This document shows, piece by piece, positions 1-11,262 of a DNA stretch of 64,000 nt (position 1 is its first letter; each line of letters opens with the position of its first letter). The translations under genes were made by a program, and so were the position numbers. Below the pieces are notes generated by a model, which worked only from the letters and a program-made list of their open reading frames with translations, did no database searches and was not told where the DNA came from. The stretch comes from Psococerastis gibbosa. Its lineage: Eukaryota > Arthropoda > Insecta > Psocodea > Psocidae. The DNA lies in contig OZ020491.1 in the NCBI GenBank assembly GCA_963971405.1, forward strand, positions 16,982,855 through 17,046,854, read 5' to 3'.

Positions 1-1435
1 CAGCTAAGTGTATGGCCGGCCTTACTCACGAAAACTTTTTTAAGCGCGGTGAGAGCGGCTGTAAGTGGCAGCGACAACGTTACAAACTAGGGACGAAGTT
101 CCCGCGGAAGAAAATGACAAGTCCAACTTCTGTGTATACTCAATGGTCATATGCGAGGCAATAGGGTAATACGCATAACCATACAGATTAATCAACAAGT
201 AAATAGCAATTTTGTTTTTCTATTATAATCTCATGATACTATCGAGTTCTTGTAACATAATGACTACATTGTTCTCATGTAAGCCAATGGAGCCGAGCTA
301 CATAAAGGCTCCACTTCCTAACATAGGTCCTGTTCTCACGGACAATCCCTACACGGCAGGCGCGCGCTGGCAAATTTGTCATGGGTGCCAAACCCCTCAG
401 TACCTTCAGCAAATTTCTGTCGCTGGCTTAACGCTGACCTAATGAAGGGGCACGGTTTTCCTCTCGACACGCCAGTTCAGGGAAATCTTCTCATGTAGAC
501 TCAGTGGTTTTGCACCAACACTTTGCAAAGCCCATTAGCTCCAATGACAAATTTCCTTATTGTAGGTGTTACATTATTTTGGCAACATTGTACTTTTAAT
601 TTTAGTGTAATGACTTGTGGCAATGTAATGACACGAATGGAGCTCCTACATACCAATACACCATATGCACACTTGTTCTGACTAGTGTTTTCCGTGGCTG
701 TCAGGACTGTTCTCATTAAAAAAAATATAAAAAACACCCGAAATCATTCCATTGCAGTAGAAGGTTGTTTTATATCACCATAAAATTGCATACTCAACGC
801 CGACCGTAAGAACCAATATTACCTTCCTAGACACAGTGGTAAGAGGATTCCCAAAACGCTAACTTTTATAATATATTGAACCCTTTTTCAATAGTACACC
901 ACGTTGACATGTACCACTAATTTACCATTATACCAATTTAATTGCATGATTTTATAGACTAAACTTAAACCAACATACTGGGATATATTTCCCTGCTTTC
1001 AATAAAAAGCCCATAATTCAATATAAAAGTCCATAAAATGAGGAGGTTCTCTTTACCAATGCTATCCAATCGATAATGGAAACTGCTGTCTCGCCAGTAG
1101 TGAACCTGATAAGGTGAGTGATTACAACTTTAGTAACTTGTAATTTTCTAGTTATAAACCACACGCTACACTCTTGCATGGCCAACCCCAATAAAACCAT
1201 ATTTCAATCTATGCTCTTGACTTGAAACATAATTATCTGGCCCAGCCTTCATCTTTTAAATATAACTCTTGCGAATACTAGTTACGCACAATTTAGTTAC
1301 TAAATTAGGTATTTTTATTTACTTTTCTAAGGGACCCCTTTCACATGGGTTGGGTTACAATGAGCATTCAGACTCAATTAGCCCCAGTTCTCATTCAGTC
1401 TCACATTAAAAATGAAATAATAAATGAAAACTCAC
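1..1435. other. Left flank, probably intronic or 3' part of the Gly-rich gene
   Basis: The next exon of the Gly-rich gene should start here in phase 2, but none can be named with confidence. A weak candidate lies near 1066-1114 on the minus strand (acceptor after TTATCAG, then a short open stretch reading FTTGETAVSIIDW). Its sequence is not Gly-rich and does not clearly match an RRM. No other gene is seen. Confidence 0.4.
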
Positions 1436-4400
1436 CCGTAACCTCCACCGCCACCGCCGCCGCCGCTGCCACCACCACCACCACTCCTATCGCCAGAGTC
1501 TCGGCCTGAAATTACAATAAAATGCAAGTAAGCAAGTTACTAAAATATTGGTTCATTTAAGGTGTAAAAGACTAATTTATAAATCATCCAATAAAATATT
1601 ATTACTTTTTGGTTTTGCAGTTTTTTCATGGTATATATTGGTATTTTGCATGCAATTTTAACCCTCCATCATTTTTATGAAAAACCTACTGTCCCAAAAA
1701 TTGAAAATACCCTATTATATAATCCATGAAGTCGTCTTCTACAACATGAACGAGCCAAATATTAAATATCATGCTTTGTCAATTAAATAAATAATGAGAT
1801 GTAAAGACAACGGATTTTGGGGTCCAATTTCCTACGGGACCTACGCCCTTAATAGATGAGCATAAATATAACTTCAACTAACTGCATCTTTTATTTCACA
1901 ATGAATTTAAAATATCAATAAATGAAAACGTGCTATCTCACCTCCGTAGCCTCCACCGCCACCTCCACTGCGGTAACCACCACCTGAAAATATGGAGTAT
2001 TGTATAATCCACGCAAAATGAGAAAAGTATGGACATGGAATGTTTCGATCCTGTGCAACACTGTAAAAATATTTCTAGCACCATTTTGTGTTACCTTGTT
2101 GCATTGTATGCAAGGCATAACAAAAATTGTGCAAAGAATATTTTTACAGTATTGCACAGGATTCCATTAGAATACTACATTACACATTCCATGTCCATAC
2201 TTATCTCATTTTGCGTGGACTACACTTGAGTGCATGTTTCTGGTTTCCAGACTATGTAAAAGACCCCAATTATTCAATATTCCGAGACAGGCTATTCTAG
2301 GTTCCCATTACAATCGATCGTAAATGGGGACCCAAAGTAGGCTGTCAGAAAAATATAAAATAGTTGTCGAGTGGAAGTGGCTGAAAGTGCATGGTACTTC
2401 CTTACTCTTGGATTGAATGAACTATCTTAAAAGGTCGTGATAATAAAATAACAATACAATTAATCATTTTTGTACGAAGAACTGGATAGCCTCAACTTTA
2501 CATTGAAAGAGCCACATACGACTCTTCGGCCACAGGTAGATGCCACCCCCACCTCAAGAGGATGCACAGGAACAATGTAATTCTGGCACAATGAGTTTAA
2601 ATACATAAATAAATAAGGACTTTTTTTAGTTCTTTTACTAAGCCAACCTAGCGGAGTTAGGGCTATAAAGCCCTCTCTTACACTCAACTAGGAAAGCCCG
2701 CCTGCATTACATGCCCTACGAAGCATGGCCAGAAAACGTAGCCAGTGTGGGACTCGAACCAACAGCCTTTCGGGTGAACGTCAGAGTCCGTGCCACTACT
2801 CTACATGTAAATGACAACCCTACAAGAAACACTCATTCCCTCGCCTTGAAAATTAACTGACCTGACCCGCCTCCGTAGCCTCCACCACCTCCCCCTCCTC
2901 CACTTCCGTAACCGCCTCCTCCGCCTGAAAGAAAGAGCCAAAATGAAGACCTCAAGCTGGCAGAGATTACCTTCTAAGTGTACAAGGAACAGAATCGCAC
3001 ATTACTTACTTAAGGTCATTACGAATTGGCCGGTCAACATTATAAAATAGCTTGCAATTACAGCTAGGAGTATCAGTCTATATCAGTCTATAAAACAGGA
3101 AGCTGCTTGTGGAAAAAGATGAATTCTCAACCTTTTATAAATTATAAGGGTATTCACAATGTTGAAATTATCAAGTGTTATCCAAGTTACTACACATCGT
3201 GCAGCTGTCTCCAAGGTCCAAAGTGCAATTATGGTTGCCGAGAAGAGGCATTAAAAGAAGTGAGTGGACCTCTGGGTGTTGCAGGTTCACACAAATAAAC
3301 AAATATGGTGGCGCTTTCTTGCAATTATCGATCTCAGAGCCGCTTAAAACAGTTTAACTCGCTTTGAACACAACGAAGTGGGTTTAGCCAACACAGCTTA
3401 CTCATTGTGACAGTAAGTTTTGCGAAGTTAATAAGGAGACTATTATATATAACACAGCTTAGTAATAGTTTTCCGTCGCCAAGAGTGTTAACTTTAACAC
3501 ACTAACTGGTTAACACCAGCATTGTGAATGCCCTTTATGATAACCTAGACCTGGCAACTATTATTTAGCGTAATGGTATCTGGTTGTAAATATAAATTAA
3601 ATATCGTATAGCCTAATAATTGTTCTCGCCTTTTTCGTCAGAGCCACTTTAGGCATATTATATATTGGTAGAAACAGAAACTAAATGCATTACTAGGGTA
3701 AACCTCAAGATTCACATTAAGGACAAACCTCGATTTTAGAAGAAAAAGCTAGCCAACTCGCGTTCATCTTGAAATCACCATTGCAATACGAAGCCGTATG
3801 AGAGTCTGTATCATTTATTAAGAAAGGTAATGAGGCTTGTTGTTAAGTAAACCAGACGTTATTTTAAAAGAGGCCGAATTTTGAAGGAACACCGCTGCCT
3901 ACCTAGACTTATAAATTTGTCTAAAAACACACCTGAGCTACCCCCGTAGCCCCCTCCACTTCCACCGCTGCCGTAACCACCTGTAATTTAAAGGAAAAAA
4001 TTACAGAAATTAAAATACAGTGGGGTATTCCAACAAAGTTAATTTTCCACAGATTTGATAGCACCTTGCAAACTGCGATAAAAAAGCATTTTAAGAGTGT
4101 ACAGCCCGTAGGATAGTGGCAGCCCGAAATGTAATACTTTTTGTTTTTTATTTAATTAACTAAGCATGTTATTGAAGATTTGGCTCATCACAGTTGTAGA
4201 AGACCACTTCGTGCATCCTATAATAAGGTATTTTTAGTTTTCGAAATTGTAGTTTTTTTTATAAAATCGATAATACGTGAAAGTTAGTGTTTACAAAATA
4301 TTTGCATATTTCTGAAACAACTAAAATTTCGAAAATTAAAAATATCTTATAATATGATGCATGAAGTAGTCTTCTACAACTTTGATGAGCCAAATCTTTA

Positions 4401-7400
4401 ATAACATGCTTAGTTAATTAAATAAAAAATAGAAAGTATTAAATTTCGGGCTGCCATTTCCTACGGGCTGTACACTCTTAAGAACAGTCTTCTACTAAAC
4501 AAGCATATTATTTCGGCCCAAAATGTAAAAATATTAATGTCGATACATACATAATCTACAACATGATATACTCATATGCTTTAAATGTGAGATATTATCC
4601 GTATGAGATTTTAATGGCCTGTTTCTCATTTAGGATGTGTGCAATAAAATTCAAAATTGAGGTGCGCCATAGGCGCCCATTCCACATACGTACAACGTCA
4701 ATGAAAATTATGAAATTGAAGGTGGTAGCAGACATTAAAGACATACTAAAAATTCTGCTACCACCTTCAATTTCATAATTTTCATTGACGTTGTACGTAT
4801 ATGAAATACCCGCCTTAGTGGCCAAAATGCGAACTGTGGGACGCAAATATTTTGTAGCCCGATCTTGCCATTTCATTAAAACTAGTAGTTACAAAGCTCT
4901 CAAATATTGCTTCCTATGATGAGCTCAGGGGTTGCCAGTCTGCTTATTTCGAATGACAGGTTATGTTACGAACTTACAATAACTTAATTCATCATATTAG
5001 TCGGATTTACCTGAGCTGCTACCTCCTCCGTAGCCTCCGCTTTGTCCACCTCCATAGCTACCGCCACCACCTAAAAGAAAGCAGGAAATGCGTAAATGAG
5101 TGAAAATGAATGGGAATCTGCTTTAAAAACTAAGTTAAATTTCCTAAGAAATATCTATTGTATATGTGTTCTTTGGACACCTCCCTTGGAAGATGATCAT
5201 ATACACTTTGTTATAAAGCATGTGGCCTTCGCCAAGTTTAATCGGCCACTGAGTTTGAACTCCTTACAGGCACCCACAACATCTGTTTATCATTTTAATC
5301 AAGTATAATGATGAGTAATAATGACTGCGACCATGCAGTGTAAGGGATGAACAGGATGTTCCAGACCACCCAGATTTACCCTTTATCCTTTGTTGAGGAA
5401 ACTTTGCAAAACCTCGGAGACATGGTAATTCTCACAGTCTCATACTATTCTAAAATATATCCAAGGGTAGTCATACCTCCGTAGCTTCCACGACCACCTC
5501 CGCCACCTTGGTAACCACCGCCACCACTGCCTCCGTTGTAGTCACCACCACTGCTTCTCCCATATCCACCACCTGTAAACAAATAAAAAAGTACAAAATA
5601 GTTCAGTGCTAAGCTTTATGTTAATATCTTGTGAATGCACAGAATTGGTCACTTTAATATTAATAATAATTAAAGACACAGGGAAACTTGAGTAACTAGC
5701 CCAAGCTTAAGATATTGGGAATTTTATTTCTTTATGGGGAGATTTCAAAGTATTTTGTTAACAAGCAATGGCCGTGGATTTTTGACGAAATTAACTAATT
5801 TCTCGTTCCACAAAATATTTTGAAATCCGTAGCTTCAAGTAATGCAGAATTGTTAGCTATTTCAACACCAGTCACCTGGTCACTTTAAAATATTTTTTAT
5901 TGGAAACAAGTTCGCGTATTTTATTGGAAAAAATTAAGTAGTCTCCAAATCGGTCTTTTCTCAACTTGAAATTGTCATTTATAGTGGGATTGGGTAACAT
6001 AATTAATCGTCTAAATTAGCACTTGCCCATAATAATAAACTAATCAATACCATGATTTTAGGTAAGTACGGTAGGTCCATGCTGCCTGAGGTCTACTCAC
6101 GTAAACAATGGTCCTGTATTTCTCAATACTTGGTAAAATTTGTATACTATTTCATCCTTCTAATGTTGTCTAATCTGTTCACGGTTTATTTGTCTTGCAT
6201 AAAAATTGTTCCGTAGCTTTATTAGCCAGAAAAATGTTGGTTTAGTACTCACCTTGAGAATCGCCGCCACCTCCTTGGTAGCCACCTCCTGTAATTGAAA
6301 GAAAATTAAATGCATGAAAAGCAAAATTACTAACTGTAATAGTCAAAAATAATTAATGCATTCCTTCCTCTAATTCATTATAGCCTAATGTGTATTGGTT
6401 ATTACCTTCATATTATTGTATTAGAGCCATTTTACTGAATTTTAGAAGACTTTTCCAGGAAGCTCCCCTCGAGTTTTCACTTGTCACCTTTGGGTTAGAG
6501 TCGAAACTTAGGGACCAGGGGGGTATCACCGAATCGCGGTAGTGAAGAATATGTCCGAAGCACGGACTACTGGGGTAAACCGAATGCACACGGCGCCAAG
6601 CCGTTCTTTTGACCACTGTGCTCATACAGGGTTTAGCTCCAAATAAATATATAATTAAATAAGGACTTTCTATTGTTTCTATTACTAAGCCAACCTAGCG
6701 GAGTTAGGGCTATAAAGCCCTCTCTTACACTCAACTAGGATGACCCGGGACCACCTACTTTCCATGCCCTCCGAAGCATGGCCAGTGTGGGACTCCAACC
6801 AACAACCTTTCGGGTGAAAGTCAGAGTCCGTACCACTACGCTACATGTCCTGACAGTGTCAAACCCCAGTGACCCGTGTTAATGAGAACCTAAAAGAGCG
6901 TAGGCCTAAACCTTATCAAGTATGGTAAAGTATCTAAACACATAAAACTATTTCAGTTGCAACATAATTTGATGCATTCATCTATAACATAAAAATGAAT
7001 CGCAAAATGTGTTGGCAAGCGCATAACTCGACAACGCCTGGACCAATTTGGGCAATCTTTTTTTTTTAAATGTTCAATGAAGTTCAACGATGGTTTTTAC
7101 GGCGAAAAAAATCTAATAATTGCCGGAAAGCCCCTAAAAACAGCCCTTTTCTTTTTCCCATACAAATGTTTTCTAACTAAAACGTTAGTTAATTTGAGTT
7201 TTATGTTTCGCTTAACTTATAAGCGAAATTCTCTTCTTTGTGTGTGTCCGGACCTCAAAAAAGGGACATCACAAAAGAATGGTGAGCCTTCCATGTCCAT
7301 AAGCTAAGTGCAGGGGACTGTTCTAGAGGGGTCACGAATTGTGGAGTGCCACTGTGCCGGTACCTGAGTTGCCTCTAATGAATGGGGGTTGTGTGCAACG

Positions 7401-8979
7401 CCAGATTTTCATATTATTGTGTTAGGTAACTGCTTGGTTAAGCTACGTTAATGTTAAGGCCGCGAAGCGGTCCCAAGCCCCGCTTGTAGTTCAATAAATT
7501 AATGCAGATACCTTAGGTGCGTAAGGATACCACTAGCATTATTTTATTCATTGACCATATTGGATAGGCCTAGATGAGTGAGTGATACAAGAAGCTCGTA
7601 GGTAGGTCTATAGGTTCTTAAAGTTCATTGAATTGGCCTCATTGTGGATTGATTATTATGAAATAACATATTTCATTGATATTGACCAGTTCATTTCAAA
7701 TATTACATGTATGCGAGAAACACCCAAACGAAACCAAGTGGCCAAAATGCGAATCTTGGGACGCAAATAGTTCCGATTCTGCTATTTCATAATAAACTAA
7801 TAATAATAGTTGGAGAGAACTCATTAGCGACTATGAACATCGCATCTCGGTCCGCGGAGGCTCAGTTGCTATTGAGATATCTTCGAAAGCTACATCCACA
7901 CTTTCAAAGTGACCCGTTAGTGAAAGTTAGTCCGGATTCTCCTTTCTATCATAATATCTATATAAATATTTATATATATAGAAAAAGAAAAAAAAATATT
8001 ATCATTGAAGTGAATAAAGTTACTACTACCTCCGCCGTATCCCCCGCTGCCGCCGCCGCTACCACCACCATATCCACCTCCTCCACCTGAACTGCCGTAG
8101 CCTCCTCCGTATTCTAAAAGAGATAAGTTCATGTTTTCAAGAAGCAGTTCGGAATGGTAATGTACCCAAAACAAGGTACGACGAATTGATAGGGCTTACA
8201 CCAGAGGATCTTACAAGTTCATACCTTGTGTTCTGATCATTATTTTACTCCAGATTGATTTTATTGTGGCACATTTGTTAGCATGGCTCATTACATTAGT
8301 TTAGTTGGGGCCAAATTGGAAAAATTCCATATACAGTTATATAAATTGTGTCTTCCATATACAGTTATATCTGCGCGATTTAACGTTGCTGAGTGGATAA
8401 GGTCTAATTCAGATAACATGGGCAATACCGGTCACTGGTGGTATAGTGAATAGGTGACTTCTCAAACCCAACAAATTTAAGTATCAATCAATCAATTAAT
8501 TAATGAATTAACCACGTCTACGCAATGTTTATTTCTAAAGTCAATTAAGGCTAGTTTAACGGTCAGTAGTAAAAATATAATGAACAGGAATAGGTAAAAC
8601 TAACATGTATATAATTACAATTATGGCGAATTATGCATAAACACGGAATGCAATACAACGGAGTTTAGGCAAAGACACATCCCATATTATCAACTAATTG
8701 AAAATCTAAATATTTCATGGGTATTCATAACAGCCAATTCGGTTGTCTAGAGGTGTATGTGAATTCAAAGTAGGCTAATAATGAGCCATCAAGCCCGCCG
8801 AAAATAGACCGGCTCTTATCATTTTTTGTAGTCCTGAAAATGAGCCAACAAGATGGCCCACCACATTAAAACATGAATAGTATTTAGTAGAAGACTTGAT
8901 AAAAATCATGTTGACCAATGATTTATCTTTAAAAATCAGGATTTACATGGATAAAAATGAACTTACGATTATCAGCCAT
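1436..8979 (-). CDS. Gly/Tyr-rich low-complexity protein, N-terminal part (FUS/cabeza-like?), 9 exons, incomplete at left edge
   Basis: Exons, in transcription order, are 8967-8979, 8030-8113, 6253-6288, 5477-5572, 5011-5070, 3933-3980, 2862-2924, 1942-1983 and 1436-1505. The start reads MADN and is split by a phase-1 intron, giving MADNQYGGGYGSS. Every later exon carries GGY, GGS or GGGYG runs with scattered Arg, Gln and Asp (for example GGGYGRSSGGDYNGG and GRDSGDRSGGGG). Each boundary has a consensus acceptor and a GT donor. The seven exons after the first begin and end in phase 1, so each can be skipped without a frameshift; the ninth ends in phase 2 and leads to an exon I could not find. 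Such Gly/Tyr sequence is typical of the disordered N-terminus of FET-family RNA-binding proteins (FUS, cabeza), but the RRM and zinc finger that would prove this are not in the window. It could be another glycine-rich RNA-binding or structural protein. No signal peptide is seen. Confidence 0.72.
1530..1860. repeat. Decayed copy of TTAA-flanked foldback family 2
   Basis: Carries the family's typical stretches (GGTTCATTTAAG, CATGAAGTCGTCTTCTACAA, TTTCCTACGGGAC) but has lost clean ends. It compares with the better copies at 4091-4481, 25247-25641 and 47466-47854. Confidence 0.6.
2009..2218. mobile_element. Foldback element in intron of Gly-rich gene
   Basis: A near-perfect inverted repeat of about 100 bp per arm; the ends read CCACGCAAAATGAG and its complement. 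The arms continue inward through the paired stretches CTGTGCAACACTGTAAAAAT and its near-complement. No coding capacity. It begins only about 24 bases from the acceptor of exon 1942-1983, so it overlaps the likely branch-point region. Confidence 0.85.
2590..2815 (-). mobile_element. tRNA-derived SINE, type 1
   Basis: On the minus strand a tRNA-like head (GTAGAGTAGTGGCACGGACTC as box A region, GGTTCGAGTCC as perfect box B) is followed by CATGCTTCG and a tail unit ending in GCCCTAACTCCGCTAGG. Matching copies lie at 6648-6855, 46418-46625 and 55128-55350. It lies in an intron of the Gly-rich gene. Confidence 0.85.
3146..3536. mobile_element. MITE family B (TIR AAGGGTATTCACAATG type)
   Basis: The ends are inverted repeats reading AAGGGTATTCACAATG and CATTGTGAATGCCCTT, with a body rich in GTTAAC/AACACA motifs. 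The same termini and body motifs occur at 10441-10928, and one half is at 14996-15096. Non-coding. Confidence 0.75.
4091..4481. mobile_element. TTAA-flanked foldback element, family 2
   Basis: The ends are TTAAGAGTGTACAGCCCGTA and its inverted complement, ending in TTAA. The arms pair almost across the whole element through the CTACAACTTTGATGAGCC region. It lies in an intron of the Gly-rich gene. Copies at 25247-25641 and 47466-47854. Confidence 0.8.
4672..4814. mobile_element. Foldback MITE, GGCG...CGCC superfamily, arm type 1
   Basis: The arms run GGCGCCCATTCCACATACGT and inward through a match to ACAACGTCAATGAAAATTAT. The centre reads GGTAGCAGACATTAAAGAC, and the right arm ends CCCGCC followed by TTA. 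A sister copy with the same arms is at 21298-21459. The 3-bp TTA/TAA-type flank resembles PIF/Harbinger targets (inference). Confidence 0.85.
4815..4885 (+). repeat. Short dispersed repeat next to MITE
   Basis: The stretch AGTGGCCAAAATGCGAA...TGGGACGCAAAT recurs at 7735-7795, in both places ending near a CATTTCAT/ATTTCATA motif. Its origin is unknown. Confidence 0.6.
6648..6855 (-). mobile_element. tRNA-derived SINE, type 1
   Basis: Same family as 2590-2815, with tail motif AGGGCTTTATAGCCC and tRNA-like head with box B (GGTTGGAGTCC, one change from consensus). It lies in an intron of the Gly-rich gene. Confidence 0.83.
7285..7400 (+). repeat. Fragment of the LTR-like repeat
   Basis: Matches the right part of the repeat at 13613-14023 (TCCATAAGCTAAGT, GGACTGTTCTAGAGGGGTC, GGGGGTTGTGTG). 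It is truncated at both ends. Confidence 0.65.
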
Positions 8980-9364
8980 GGCGTCACCTCAGTTCACTTA
9001 ATCACTTTCCTTTTTCAGTTTTTCACGAAGGTCGACACTCGACAGTCAGTCGACACCGATCAACTGGGATACGATTTTTAGGGCCCCAAAAAAGTGCGGG
9101 AAATTTAAAATTATTGTAAGTTTTCATTTCACAGAAACCTAGTTAAAAATTTACGGTATGGTAACGGTTTCAACTTACGAAAAAAAAATTTAAATTACAA
9201 TTAACTGTAGGAAAATCCATTTGTATTAGTCTTACTCATGGAGACTCATTACTCGAGTTTTATAATACAACTTTAAAGGTTTCAAAATTAGGTGACATGC
9301 ATTTTTGAAGCTACTTACACAGAATTCATTGTACACTAATTAATTTATTTATTCTTCATTGAGG

Positions 9365-9446
9365 CAACTTACAAAAACTGGATGGCGGTGCCGTTCAGTA
9401 TATCTTACTGGTACTGTTCAAGCGATGATGGAACCGTCCTAAGTCG
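9365..9446. repeat. Right half of a TIR element
   Basis: Ends in TTCAAGCGATGATGGAACCGTCC, matching the termini of the element at 40975-41097. The left half is missing. It sits just before the nested MITE. Confidence 0.5.
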
Positions 9447-9462
9447 TCTAATGTATTTCATA

Positions 9463-9846
9463 GGTGCCCATTCCATTGACCGGCTAGGGCTATTTCCAAC
9501 AACGGTGACGTGGTAGCAGACATTCAAGACTTAGGTGCCGTTTCCACCTACCTCGCATTGCAGAATTGACGGAAATGTTTATTTTCCTCTATGCAATAGT
9601 TAAAATTGATCAATGATCATACAGTAAAATCACAAACAAAAAAACTAAAATTAAAAAATGGCTTCATGGGATATGTTAAGTACAAACATTTTAATAGATT
9701 TCTATAAAAAGAAAAATTCTAATTTCCGTCAATGTCATTTGCATTCTGCAAGGCGAGATCGGTGGAAACGCCACCTAAGTCTTGAATGTCTGCTACCACG
9801 TCACCGTTGTTGGAAATAGCCCTAGCCGGTCAATGGAATGGGCGCC
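9463..9846. mobile_element. Nested foldback MITE (outer element)
   Basis: The outer arms read GGTGCCCATTCCATTGACCG inward to GGTAGCAGACATTCAAGAC, and the mirrored right arm ends GGCGCC followed by TTA. The middle of the hairpin is occupied by a second palindromic element (9534-9775), so the whole 384 bp is a hairpin within a hairpin. Terminal and core motifs belong to the GGCG...CGCC superfamily. It lies just upstream of the Gly-rich gene. Confidence 0.85.
9534..9775. mobile_element. Inner palindromic element of the nested MITE
   Basis: The inverted ends GGTGCCGTTTCCACC and GGTGGAAACGCCACC sit exactly at the tip of the outer hairpin, next to TTA on the left and TAA on the right. The arms carry GACGGAAAT and its complement. 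Confidence 0.8.
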
Positions 9847-10149
9847 TTATCACATCGGCAATAGTGGCAACAGATTAAACTGTCAACTTGCTTCACACTG
9901 CATCCTTCCAGACTCCAGAGCAAGCCGAACGTGAAAAATTAGAGTTCAGATCAACTGAGGGGTCGACTTACCTACTGCTCGTAAATTGCTAGCTTCATCG
10001 CTAAAGCTTACGTGCTATATTGGGGCTAGGTTTTTTGGGTTGTCATAATCAGTTCTCCGTGAATCCAAGCTATTAATGTTATGATAAACCTGAGATAGGT
10101 CTCACCATTAGTATCTAACCATGTACCCATTGGCGTAAATTTCCAAAAT

Positions 10150-10315
10150 GGGACCTAGACTTTCATCCCCCGGAGAAAAAAATTGATAAATAGGCCCAAA
10201 TTAGTGAGGTTTTACGCATACTATAACTTGGAGAAAGGGGGGGCCTGGGGGTCTCCCCCGGAGAAAAACAAATGGACAAATGGTCCCAAATTAGTGAGGT
10301 TCTGGGCATTTTATA
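10150..10315 (+). repeat. Tandem/dispersed repeat with CCCCCGGAGAAAAA motif
   Basis: Two adjacent units share CCCCCGGAGAAAAA and GGCCCAAATTAGTGAGGTT-like text (near 10168-10211 and 10256-10300). Related sequence is at 52205-52390. Confidence 0.6.
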
Positions 10316-10440
10316 CCCTGACTGCACCTCTTGAACTGATACTAAGCATAATCTTGAATTCCATTAAGTAGTACCTACTTGACAAGAAGGCTTTACGCCT
10401 TGAGTTAGGACATTAACAGTTCCATGCATGGCACAAAGTA

Positions 10441-10928
10441 GGGGTCTTCACAGTGTTCGTGTTATTGAGTTAGATGTGATATTCAAGTTAACACACAATC
10501 GTGAGTGGACCTTGGGAGTGAGTTATCATGTCATATCGACAGAGTAAACAACGTGGTAGTAGTCAGACGTTCGTAGCACGGGTTTAAAGAAATTGGCAGA
10601 ACTCTAATTCTAGTGCCACATTTGTTTATAGTTTTTGTTCATTTTGGTTATTATAATTTTAAGTATTTAAGGTAATTGCTGGTGAAAATAGATTATACAA
10701 ATAAATTTAAATACTACAACATTTTAAACGCGTATTTCAAATCAATCGATAAAAACAAATATGGCGGCGGTCAAACCTGAGCTATAGCAAGGTAAATAAC
10801 ACGTTAACCAACTTGGAAGTGGGTTTAAGATAGCACTCTGGTTAGCTGGTTATCGGTGTGTTAACTTAGCTTGATATAACACACTTAACTAGGTATAACT
10901 CCATAACACGAACACTGTGAAGACCCCT
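10441..10928. mobile_element. MITE family B, full copy
   Basis: The termini GGGGTCTTCACAGTGTTCGT and ACGAACACTGTGAAGACCCC are perfect inverted repeats, flanked by TA on both sides. The 488-bp body has no ORF of note. It lies downstream of the EF-Tu gene. Confidence 0.85.
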
Positions 10929-11262
10929 ATTGTCTTCTAATGCAGTTTAGTCCTTGTCGAAGAAGCCAGTACACGCCATATTATTCTACCTACCATAAAT
11001 AAGTGCACTTCTATTCTATTTTTTTTCTTCTATTTTTATGAAAAGGTATTATATATATATATACTTATACATATCGACTTCGAGCATCATTTTGTTTCCA
11101 GTTAATGAGTTAAAACAATGAAATTTAATAAAACTTACTTATATAATAACGTTTCTTAGCTTGAACACTCGCGAACTCAGTGGATGGGTTGAATATTACT
11201 GAAAATGCACCTTTAACAGCAATATGGTAAGATAAATTAATACGTGTTACAGGCATTTAAAT

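Noticed and set aside
1018-1200. Open frame reading FTTGETAVSIIDW on minus, vaguely like part of an RRM
   Set aside because: The match is short, the RRM spacing is wrong and the Gly-rich gene should enter it in phase 2 from a distant donor; not enough to call an exon.
4595-4876. 93-aa ORF on minus
   Set aside because: It runs through both arms of a palindromic MITE, which reads open by symmetry.
7930-8030. Extension of the Gly-rich exon to a longer ORF ending at 7917
   Set aside because: The GTAGTAGT donor at 8029 keeps phase 1 with the next exon, and the sequence beyond it is AT-rich intron.
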